NCBI GenBank assembly: GCA_016199985.1
Contig: JACQFQ010000030.1
Span: 62,001 to 126,000, forward strand
Reading direction: 5' to 3'
Length of the DNA: 64,000 nucleotides
From: Verrucomicrobiota bacterium
Lineage (GTDB): Bacteria > Verrucomicrobiota > Verrucomicrobiia > Limisphaerales > UBA11320
The notes under the pieces are model-generated. The model did no database searches, was not told where the DNA came from, and saw nothing but the letters and a program-made list of their open reading frames with translations. Below, piece after piece: positions 54,377 through 64,000 of the stretch. Position numbers and translations under genes: made by a program. Positions within the stretch are counted from its first letter, which is position 1. The number at the start of each line of letters is the position of its first letter.

Positions 54377-55249
54377 ATGGATAGCCTTGCCTCCGCTCTT
54401 CGACTCTCCGGGGTCGGCGTTGCGGTGAACATTCTTTTGGCGACCGCAAAAGTGGCCGCCGGCATCTTGGGCAATTCGTACGCGCTGATCGCCGACGGGA
54501 TCGAATCCACCACCGACATCGTCAGCTCCATCGTCGTGTGGAGCGGCTTGCGCATCTCGGCCATCCCCGCCGACGACGATCATCCCTTCGGACACAGCAA
54601 AGCCGAACCGATCGCCGGAGCTCTCGTGTCCCTCGCGCTGATTGCCGCCGCCGTCGCCCTGGCCTGGGCGAGCCTTCGCGAAATCCGGACGCCGCATCAC
54701 GCGCCGGCGCCGTTCACGCTCCTGGTTTTGGCCGTCGTGATCGCGATCAAGGAAAGCCTGTTCCGACGAGTGAGCCGCGTGGGTGAAAAGCTGCAAAGCA
54801 CGGCGCTGAGGAGCGACGCGTGGCATCATCGGTCGGACGCGATCACCTCGCTGGCGGCGTTTGTCGGCATCAGCGTCGCGCTATGGGGCGGGCCGGGATA
54901 TGAGAGCGCGGACGACTGGGCGGCCCTGCTCGCCTGTGGCGTCATCGCGTGGAACGGCGCCCGGCTGCTGCCGCCCGCGATCAACGAGATCATGGACGCG
55001 AGCATCCCTCCCGATCTGCTGACGCGCATCCGATCCGTCGCCGAGGCGGTCGAGGGAATCCATGGAGTGGGGCGCTGCCATGTTCGGAAGAGCGGCATGG
55101 ATCTGTTTGTGGACATCCATATCAAGGTGCCTGGGAGCCTGAGCGTTCGCGACGGCCACGCTCTGGCGCATCGTGTGCAAGAGACCTTGTGCTCGGCCTT
55201 CGCGGCCATTCGTTGGATTTCGATTCACGTCGAGCCCGATGATCCCTGA
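54377..55249 (+). CDS. Cation diffusion facilitator family transporter
   Basis: Divalent metal/proton antiporter, 290 residues, starting MDSLASALRLSGV. Metal-site motifs are LIADGIESTTD in helix 2 (Asp and Asp; ZitB/YiiP have HxxxD or DxxxD) and SDAWHHRSDAITS in helix 5 (HxxxD). DDDHPFGHSKAEP is the conserved loop motif. The C-terminal cytoplasmic domain (DLFVDIHIKVPG) has the ferredoxin-like fold. The all-Asp/His set does not settle zinc versus manganese or iron. Confidence 0.93.
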   Translation: MDSLASALRLSGVGVAVNILLATAKVAAGILGNSYALIADGIESTTDIVSSIVVWSGLRISAIPADDDHPFGHSKAEPIAGALVSLALIAAAVALAWASLREIRTPHHAPAPFTLLVLAVVIAIKESLFRRVSRVGEKLQSTALRSDAWHHRSDAITSLAAFVGISVALWGGPGYESADDWAALLACGVIAWNGARLLPPAINEIMDASIPPDLLTRIRSVAEAVEGIHGVGRCHVRKSGMDLFVDIHIKVPGSLSVRDGHALAHRVQETLCSAFAAIRWISIHVEPDDP

Positions 55250-55310
55250 CCGCCGGCGCCGTGTTGAGTTCCCTGTGGTCAACCCTCATCCCTCCTGCTA
55301 AACAGCGTTG

Positions 55311-56513
55311 ATGAACCCATTGGTTGAGCTGGATGAGCTGGATGAGAGGACGTTTCAGCGAGCTCTTTCCAGTTCCATCGACCAGACGCAGCAGCAGATC
55401 GCCGCCGGGGATTCCACCGTCGAGCGATGGAATTCTTTCCTGGAGGCCGCCCTGCGGCTGACCTCAAGCGCCGGCGGTTTTGTCGCCATCCGACGGGACT
55501 TGGGGAACTCCCCTCTCGTGGCGACGCTCGAGGCGTCCGCCGGGTTTTCAATCTCCGACCCGTGGTGGACGGCTTTGGCGGAGCGGTGGGTTCGGGAGGC
55601 GTCCGCGAGCGGCAAGCCAGCGGTCTTCGACACGGAGAGCTTGAACACCGACGCGCCCATCCCGGGTTTCCAGAGCGCGGTCGCGCTTCCGCTGATCGTG
55701 GCTGGCCGCGGGATGGGTGTGCTGGCGCTTGTCGACCGGCCTGGCGGATACACCGACAGCTTGCTCGAGTCCCTTCAACCCTTGGTGAACGCGGGAGCCT
55801 GCCTGCTCAGCTTCCAGCTCTTGGAAAGAAGGCATCAGAAGACCGAACTCGAAATGGCGAGGGTTTCCGACCGGTTCAACAACGTGCTCCACTCAATCGA
55901 GGAACTGGTATGGGTCGGCCTGCCAGGCGAAATCGAGCCCATCTACCTGAATGCCGCGTTTGAACGCATCTGGGGATGTTCGTTTGACGAGTTCCGCGGC
56001 AATCCAGGGCGCCTTCTTGAGACGTTCCACCCGGAAGACCGCGAGTTGTTCCTCGAAACGCTGAGGCTCCAGGCGAAAGGACGCTCGACGAGCCTCCACT
56101 ACCGAATCATCCGTCCCGATGGCGCCATCCGATGGATTTGGGACCGCGCCTTTCCGGTTGTGGACGCCCAGGGCCTTGTGGTCTCGGTGAACGGCCTCGC
56201 CGCCGACGTGACCGAGCGCAAGGAATCCGAGCAGGCTCTCCAGCGAAGCGAGGAGAGACTACGGGCGATCTATGAGCAGATGCCGGACAGCGTGTTCCTG
56301 ATCGACGTGGATGTTCCACAGACTCCGGCCAAGATTATTTACGCGAACGCGGAAGCGGCCAGGAGCCACGGGGTGAGCGTGGAAGAGATGCTGGGGAGGT
56401 CGATCGTCGAATTTGAGAACGAGGAATCTGGCGCGCGGGTTCCTGAGCGCACGGAGCTGCTGCGCAGCGGCGAGACGGCGCGGTTTGAGGTGGAACATGT
56501 GCGGAGGGATTGA
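55311..56513 (+). pseudogene. Hybrid histidine kinase, N-terminal part (GAF-PAS-PAS), ended by in-frame TGA
   Basis: A 400-residue sensory part: a GAF-like domain (about 30-170), a PAS/PAC pair (about 185-315, with IRPDGAIRWIWDRAFPVV and NGLAADVTERKESEQAL) and a third PAS starting RLRAIYEQMPDSVFLIDVD. It stops at TGA 56511-56513 inside the PAC stretch EVEHVRRD-stop-THFPVEVVAR. The same reading frame continues without shift into the kinase part, and PAC motifs normally have Gly here (RRDGTxFPVEV), so a GGA to TGA change is the simplest explanation. It could be a true inactivating mutation, a sequencing error, or a site of readthrough. The ATG at 55311 directly follows a TTG. Confidence 0.85.
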
Positions 56514-56525
56514 ACCCATTTTCCC

Positions 56526-57785
56526 GTGGAGGTTGTCGCTAGGTTGCTCCCGGCCCTCGGGAAGGGCGTGGTGCTCGCGATCGGCCGCGACATCTCCGCC
56601 CAGCGCGCCGCTGAAAGAGCCCGCGCCGAGCTCGAGGCGCGCCTGCGTCAGTCGCAGAAGATGGAGGCTGTGGGAACGCTCGCGGGCGGAGTGGCGCATG
56701 ATTTCAACAACATCCTCGGCGTCATTCTCGGCAATGTTGAGCTCGCGCGACAGGATCTGGATCCGAAGCATCCCGCGCTCGACTCGCTCGATGAGATCCT
56801 GAAAGCGAGCCGGCGCGGCAAAAGCCTGGTGCGGCAGATCCTTGCCTTCAGCCGGCGGCAGCCTCCCGATAAAAAGGCGCTCCAACTCATGCCCTTGATC
56901 GAAGATGCCGTTAAGATGTTGCGAGCCACCTTGTCCGCTGGAGTCGCCATCCGAACCCGACACGAGGATGAGAGCCTCACGGTCCTCGCCGACCCCATCC
57001 AGGTGCATCAGGTGCTCCTGAATCTCTGCACCAACGCCGCGCAGGCGATGGAGCATCTGGGCGAGATCGACGTGTGCGCGGAGCGGGTGCTGCTGAGGGA
57101 CGGCGCGGGGATGGACGCCCTGCAGCTCAGCGCCGGGGAATACGCGTCCATCCGGGTTTCAGACACGGGCCCCGGCGTCCTTCCGTCGCACCTGGAGCAT
57201 CTTTTCGAGCCTTTTTTCACCACAAAGCCCGACGGCCAGGGCACCGGGCTCGGCCTCTCCGTGGTTCATGGCATCATGCAAAGCCACAAGGGCGCGGTTC
57301 GCGTCATCGGCGAGCCCGGTCGCGGCGCCACATTCCAGCTTCTGTTTCCGACGACGCGGCCCAGCGAGAAGCCTCCGGGAACTTCACCAGCGCCCTGCGG
57401 ACGGGGCGCCGGGGAATCGATCCTCGTGCTGGATGATGAACCCTCCGTCCTGTCGGCGACGCGCAAAGTGCTGGAGCGCCATGGCTACCTGGTCCATGGA
57501 TTCACAAGGCCCCAGGACGCGCTCGACGCGATGAAGGACAGCGCGAACCCGGTCGCGCTCATCATCACGGATTACCGGATGCCCGGCATGGACGGAATGC
57601 GGTTCGTCGAAGAGGCCGCTCAGTTGCGGCCTGGCACTCCTGTCGTGCTGACATCCGGCTTCGTCTCCGACGAGCTGCGAACCGCCGCGTCGGCGTTGGG
57701 CGTGCGCTCGATTCTGCTCAAACCCTGCACCGGCGAAGAGATCTGCGGCGTCGTCCAGGAGTCCGTCTTGCGATCCTCCGCGTGA
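56526..57785 (+). pseudogene. Hybrid histidine kinase, C-terminal part (HisKA-HATPase-REC)
   Basis: A 419-codon continuation in the same frame as the preceding part. It holds the end of a PAS domain (VVARLLPALGKGVVLAIGRDIS), HisKA with the phospho-acceptor His in GGVAHDFNNILG, HATPase boxes (NLCTNAAQAM, VSDTGPGVLP, EPFFTTKPDGQGTGLGLS) and a receiver domain (VLDDEPS; Asp in IITDYRMPGMDG; Lys in ILLKPCTG). A GTG at 56526 could restart translation, giving a soluble kinase without its sensor region. No partner regulator is adjacent. Confidence 0.85.
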
Positions 57786-57837
57786 GCCGCGATCGAAGCG
57801 CCTCGGATCTCCCTTCACAACGCCTCGATCATTCCCC

Positions 57838-58599
57838 ATGAGCCATACGATCGATCTCTCAGGAAAGATCGCCCTGATCACCGGGGCGAGCCAGGGCATC
57901 GGCGCGCGGATCGCCAGAACCTTTCACGCGGCCGGAGCGACAGTGATCCTCAATCACCCCGGCGCCCCAGGGACCATGGCCGACGCCTCAGCCCTCGCGG
58001 ACGAGGCGAACCGCGCGCGCCCGGGCGGCGCGCATGCGATGGCGGCGGATGTCTCGGACGCGGAGGCGGTGCGGCGAATGATGCAAACCGTGAAAGCCGA
58101 GTTCGGCGGGCTCGATTTCCTTCTCAACAACGCGGCGATTCTTCGCGATCGCACGATGGCGAAGATGTCGTTGGAGGAGTGGAGGGCGGTCATCGATGTC
58201 AATCTGTCGGGGGTGTTCCACTGCTCCAAGTTCGGCCTTGAGATCATGCGCGATGGAGGGGCGATCGTCAGCCTCGCGAGCATCGCGGGCATCCTGGGCT
58301 CCTATGGGCAGGCGAACTACGCGGCGGCCAAGTCCGGAGTGCAGGCGCTGATGCGCGTGGCGAGCCGTGAAGCCGCCCGACGCGGCATCCGGGCCAACGC
58401 CATCGCTCCCGGAGTGATCGACACCGCGATGACCGCCACCATCCCGGAGAACATCCGGGAGGAGATGATGCGCAATATTCCCATGGGACGTCTGGGAACC
58501 GCGAGCGAGGTCGCCGAGGTCGCTCTGTTCCTCTGCTCCCCCATGGCCAGCTACGTGACCGGCCAGACGATCGAGGTCAACGGCGGATGGCGCGGCTAG
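57838..58599 (+). CDS. SDR-family oxidoreductase (3-oxoacyl-ACP reductase FabG-like)
   Basis: NAD(P)H-dependent short-chain dehydrogenase of 253 residues. Cofactor motif TGASQGIGARIA, LLNNAAILRD, catalytic Ser in SLASIAG and the catalytic pair in YAAAK are all present, as is the PGVIDTAMT loop. FabG-like proteins reduce 3-oxoacyl-ACP, but many paralogs have other substrates, and there is no fatty-acid gene around it. Confidence 0.92.
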   Translation: MSHTIDLSGKIALITGASQGIGARIARTFHAAGATVILNHPGAPGTMADASALADEANRARPGGAHAMAADVSDAEAVRRMMQTVKAEFGGLDFLLNNAAILRDRTMAKMSLEEWRAVIDVNLSGVFHCSKFGLEIMRDGGAIVSLASIAGILGSYGQANYAAAKSGVQALMRVASREAARRGIRANAIAPGVIDTAMTATIPENIREEMMRNIPMGRLGTASEVAEVALFLCSPMASYVTGQTIEVNGGWRG

Positions 58600-58682
58600 G
58601 AAAACCACCCCATCCCCCTGAACGGAGCCGCAAAGGTTGAACCGCGAAAGCGCAGGGCGAATTTCAAAACCGATCGACGCGA

Positions 58683-58883
58683 TCAGCGCTTTTTCGTCCT
58701 CATGGAGAGGATGCTCGCGCCATGCGTCACGATCCCGCTGCCGCCGGTGATCACGCGACGAACAGGAAGGCCCGTCTCCGGATCCTTCTTCAACGCCGGG
58801 GAGCTCATGCTCTGCTCCACCTCAAACCGGCGGGGTTTCTGCTTTGGGTTCTTTGGAATCGTTTCGTAAGTATAGGTTGCCAT
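58683..58883 (-). CDS. FmdB-like small protein lacking all zinc-ribbon cysteines
   Basis: A 66-residue protein, MATYTYETIPKNPKQKPRRF... Its framework matches the FmdB/CxxC-SSSS regulatory family: MxTYxY start, FEVxQSMSxPxL, then GxPVRRVITGGSGI and a Ser/Lys tail. In the family two CxxC pairs bind zinc; here the first is replaced by a PKNPKQKP segment and the second (CPxCG) by DPETG, so no cysteine remains. It converges with the SDR gene (83 bp, containing a GGTTGAACCGC fragment). The ATG at 58883 is taken as the start. Confidence 0.7.
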   Translation of the reverse strand: MATYTYETIPKNPKQKPRRFEVEQSMSSPALKKDPETGLPVRRVITGGSGIVTHGASILSMRTKKR

Positions 58884-58932
58884 AAATTCAAACGGGCGAG
58901 CGGGACATCGCACGGGCCAGGAGCGCCTCGGA

Positions 58933-59766
58933 CTACCCCGAGCTGGCCTGTCGCTGATAGAACTTCTTCTCCCAGGTCCTCTGCTTGTTGCCAGCCTCCC
59001 GGAGGAAGGGGGCGAACGAAGCCATGCTCAGGAAGGTTTCGTTGATGCGGTGGTAAGGCTGCTTCAAAGGGCGCGTGAAGTCGACGAACAATACGACGCG
59101 ATAGCCGTTCGTGTCGTTCCACACCTCATGGTTGAAGGTGTCGTCGAAGATGAGCGCCTTGCCCTCGGTCCAGTGGTGGAAGTCGTTGCCAATCCGGATG
59201 CGAACCTTCTCGCGCGGGTTGGGAACGAGGAGCCCCAGATGGAATCGCAGAATCCCATTGAAGGCGCCGCGATGAGCCGGGATGTGTTTGCGGGGGGAGA
59301 GAATGGAGAAGAAGGCGGTCTTCATCCCTGGGATCTTCCGAAGCAAACGCGCGGTTTCCGGACAACGCTTCGCGTTCTCCTCGCAGTTCATGCCGATGCC
59401 CGCCAGGAAGTAGGTCTTCCAGGAGTCATCGGTGGTGATCGCCCCCACCTCCTTGAGGATCTCGTGGAAGCTGGGGATCTGGTCGCGGAACGTCATCACC
59501 TGGTCGAGCTCGAGGCGTATCATCCGCCACTCCGACTCGATCTCGGCGGCCCAAGGGAAGACCCGCGTGTCGTAGACCGGCGGGTCCCCATGAACGGAAA
59601 CATCCGCCACGCGGCGCTCCAGCCAGTCCTGCGCTTTGAGGGCCGCTTTCTGAAGCCAGGTTCGCGGCTTCTCGATGCGGATCGTGCGGTCGCAAAGATT
59701 CTGCGTCCGTGGTGAGAAACAATCTGGAGTGGGTTCCACCGTCCGAGTTGTGTCTATCGCTTGCAT
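58933..59766 (-). CDS. Aspartyl/asparaginyl beta-hydroxylase-family dioxygenase
   Basis: Fe(II)/2-oxoglutarate oxygenase, 277 residues. The double-stranded beta-helix core contains KHIPAHRGAFNGILRFHLGL (first metal His in PAHRG) and FDDTFNHEVWNDTNGYRVVLFVDF (second His and 2-oxoglutarate Arg). Bacterial members hydroxylate lipid A acyl chains (LpxO) or ornithine lipids (OlsC) as well as proteins. There is no obvious signal peptide, so a cytoplasmic or membrane-surface lipid role is plausible. Confidence 0.9.
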   Translation of the reverse strand: MQAIDTTRTVEPTPDCFSPRTQNLCDRTIRIEKPRTWLQKAALKAQDWLERRVADVSVHGDPPVYDTRVFPWAAEIESEWRMIRLELDQVMTFRDQIPSFHEILKEVGAITTDDSWKTYFLAGIGMNCEENAKRCPETARLLRKIPGMKTAFFSILSPRKHIPAHRGAFNGILRFHLGLLVPNPREKVRIRIGNDFHHWTEGKALIFDDTFNHEVWNDTNGYRVVLFVDFTRPLKQPYHRINETFLSMASFAPFLREAGNKQRTWEKKFYQRQASSG

Positions 59767-60203
59767 GTGTGGTTCGTTCAGGCGGCAACAATTACCGCAA
59801 AGCCTTCACGCTGGAAACCCCTTTCCGATCAAGGCTTCAACGAGCCTGCCGATTCACTCCACAGTTGGGCCGAGAGGACGCCGGCGCTCTTGGGGAATGC
59901 CTAGGTGGCCTTGGGCCAGTGGAATCCCCGGGCGTTTCCCTCTGATGGAGAACTCGAGGCCGTTACTCAGCCCAGCCCAGAGTCATGCGATTGAACATTC
60001 GTGGAACGACCGAAAGAACCGTTCGAGGCCGGGATCACATTCTATCCTTTCGCGATGGAGAAGAGTGTTGGCGTTCTTGCGACAGCCGCTGAATCCCTCC
60101 GCATGGAATCAACCCCGACCGTGACATAAGAACGAAAGCGCCAGCGCCCAATCATCGATTTCAGGCTTCCAGCCTTCAGGCGGCAAACGCGACGAGGCCG
60201 GGG
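59767..60203. other. Intergenic region upstream of yfiR
   Basis: 437 bp between divergent genes. I see no gene, no strong hairpin with a T-run and no recognisable regulatory motif. Promoters for the hydroxylase and the yfiR-kinase operon are presumably here. Confidence 0.4.
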
Positions 60204-60757
60204 ATGAGGCCCTTTGTCTGGCTTCTAGTACTTGTTGCGCCGGCCTTTCTTTGCGGAAGCGCATGGGGTCAGGCCAAGGACTCCTCCTTGGTGAAGGCCG
60301 CCTTCCTTTGCAACTTCACGAAGTTCGCCGAATGGCCCGCTCCCGCCTTCGACAACGCTCAGTCCCCTCTGATCGTTGGCGTGCTCGGAGAGGATCCTTT
60401 TGGGAGCAAGCTCGACAGCGCCGCCAAGGGCCTTCTCGTCCACGGCCGCCCTGTGGTCGTGAAGAGGTTTTCCGTGTCGCCCAAGGCCAGGGAGTGTCAT
60501 CTGCTTTTCATGGGCCGTGACAGCGGGGTCAAGATCTTCGACGTGGTGGAGTCCGTCTCCTCCCTGCCGGTGCTTGTGGTGAGCGACCTCAAGGGCTTCG
60601 CCGCCGGGGGCGGAGGCATCGGATTCGTGGAAAAGGACGGCGCGATCCATTTTGAGGTCAACCTGGCCGCGGTGGAGAACAATGGCGTCAAACTCAGCTC
60701 CGGTTTGCTCAAGCTGGCGGACCAGGTTCTCAAGACCGTGCCCCGGAGCAAGCAGCC

Positions 60758-60761
<4 letters not shown>
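60204..60761 (+). CDS. yfiR: YfiR-family periplasmic regulator
   Basis: A 185-residue exported protein of the YfiR/DUF4154 family. Signal peptide ends near FLCGSAWGQA; then VKAAFLCNFTKFAEWP (the family signature), LIVGVLGEDPFG, RECHLLFMGRDSG, LPVLVVSDLKGFAAGGGGIGFVEKDG and FEVNLAAVENNGVKLSSGLLKLA. In Pseudomonas YfiR binds and silences the CHASE8 diguanylate cyclase YfiN. Here its stop overlaps the start of a CHASE8-like histidine kinase (ATGA), so the likely partner is that kinase. No YfiB-like OmpA protein is present. Confidence 0.92.
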
Positions 60762-63637
<2,876 letters not shown>

Positions 63638-63648
63638 ACGAAGCGTTG

Positions 63649-63999
63649 TCATCGGCGACGATGAAACGCGTCGAGGGCGTAGCGCGTTCGATGGATCTCC
63701 CCAACGGTGTTCTCCCACGCGTCGCTCGGCTGGAAGGCGGTCCACTGCACGCCCCATGCCTGGGTGGCGTCGGCCATCAAACCGGCTTCCCACGCGTGTC
63801 GGTCGATGCCCGGAGGCTGATCCTGGATGGACCCCTGGATGAGCAACCCATCCCGCGTGCGGCGCTGAGCGGCGCCGGCGATCTTTCGGAGCTTCCAAAC
63901 AAGATCATGCTTCTCCGGTCCCGCAAAACATTCTCCGGGTCGCTCCTTCGCGCAGCAAGGGGCCAGCTCGACATCCGCCGTCCAACGCGCGAACGCTCG
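63649..63999 (-). CDS. Hypothetical protein, C-terminal part (runs off right edge)
   Basis: The frame is open to the right edge; 116 residues are visible (...RAFARWTADVELAPCCAKERPGE, WEAGLMADATQAWGVQWTAF, ending GEIHRTRYALDAFHRRR). No family recognised. The Trp/His-rich helical character looks like a real protein. It converges with the YfiR-kinase operon, 11 bp between stops. Confidence 0.55.
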   Translation of the reverse strand, partial: RAFARWTADVELAPCCAKERPGECFAGPEKHDLVWKLRKIAGAAQRRTRDGLLIQGSIQDQPPGIDRHAWEAGLMADATQAWGVQWTAFQPSDAWENTVGEIHRTRYALDAFHRRR

Positions 64000-64000
64000 C

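Noticed and set aside
56511-56513. TGA read as glycine by an altered genetic code
   Set aside because: Numerous genes in the window end properly at TGA (for example phnA, copA and the efflux ATPase), so the standard bacterial code applies.

Overview
The window (about 65% G+C) looks like a chromosomal segment of a Gram-negative member of the PVC superphylum, most likely Verrucomicrobiota. This is inferred from a planctomycete-type cytochrome c (PSCyt1-like) domain, a Bacteroidetes-like three-subunit succinate dehydrogenase, tandem DUF47 proteins beside a Pit transporter, weak Shine-Dalgarno use and GTTGAACCGC-type intergenic repeats. I found no rRNA, tRNA, CRISPR array, insertion sequence or phage.

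Layout. 0-1 kb: 3' end of an unknown gene that runs into a short repeat. 1-4 kb: leftward HlyD/ATPase/permease efflux operon. 4-7 kb: SWIM-SNF2 helicase. 7.2-10.7 kb: sdhCAB. 10.8-12.8 kb: two exported alpha/beta hydrolases. 13-16.4 kb: phosphonoacetate hydrolase (PhnA) facing phosphonoacetaldehyde dehydrogenase (PhnY). 16.4-19.8 kb: leftward ispF / small protein / C26 amidotransferase / sigma-54 response regulator set with a clear terminator, followed by a TPR gene. 19.9-28.4 kb: phosphate island, with Pit plus two DUF47 proteins leftward, PhoU-fusion-pstS-pstC-pstA-pstB1-pstB2 rightward, and an array of 11-bp-phased GTnAC boxes between them. 28.4-34.1 kb: leftward octaheme lipoprotein cytochrome, cytochrome-porin fusion, and double-domain hydrolase. 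34.5-36 kb: two-subunit class I fumarase. 36-39.8 kb: lipid kinase, aldehyde dehydrogenase and glutamine-synthetase-like ligase. 39.8-45 kb: lipoprotein, intradiol dioxygenase, CopA, PQQ-type propeller, small lipoprotein. 45.2-48.5 kb: ruvA, DUF374 acyltransferase, pyrD, unknown gene. 48.9-55.2 kb: rhomboid, secreted metallo-beta-lactamase-fold protein, CheR-like/TPR protein, two ABC-2 permeases, CDF transporter. 55.3-57.8 kb: a hybrid histidine kinase broken by one in-frame TGA. 57.8-64 kb: FabG-like SDR, cysteine-less FmdB-like protein, Asp/Asn hydroxylase, YfiR plus CHASE8-like hybrid kinase, and a partial gene at the right edge.

How the genes work together. Phosphorus acquisition is the main theme: low-affinity uptake (Pit), high-affinity uptake (Pst) and phosphonate use (PhnY to PhnA yields acetate and phosphate). 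The two PstB proteins have lost complementary ATPase motifs, as expected for an obligate heterodimer with one working site. The PhoU protein carries a C-terminal low-molecular-weight phosphatase-like domain without its catalytic Cys and Arg. The second theme is electron transfer: SDH and fumarase for the TCA cycle, and a possible outer-membrane conduit made of an octaheme lipoprotein and an MtrB/PioB-like barrel with a fused monoheme cytochrome. The strongest candidates for undescribed biology are the cytochrome-porin fusion, the asymmetric Pst ATPase pair, the PhoU-pseudophosphatase fusion and the GTnAC array.
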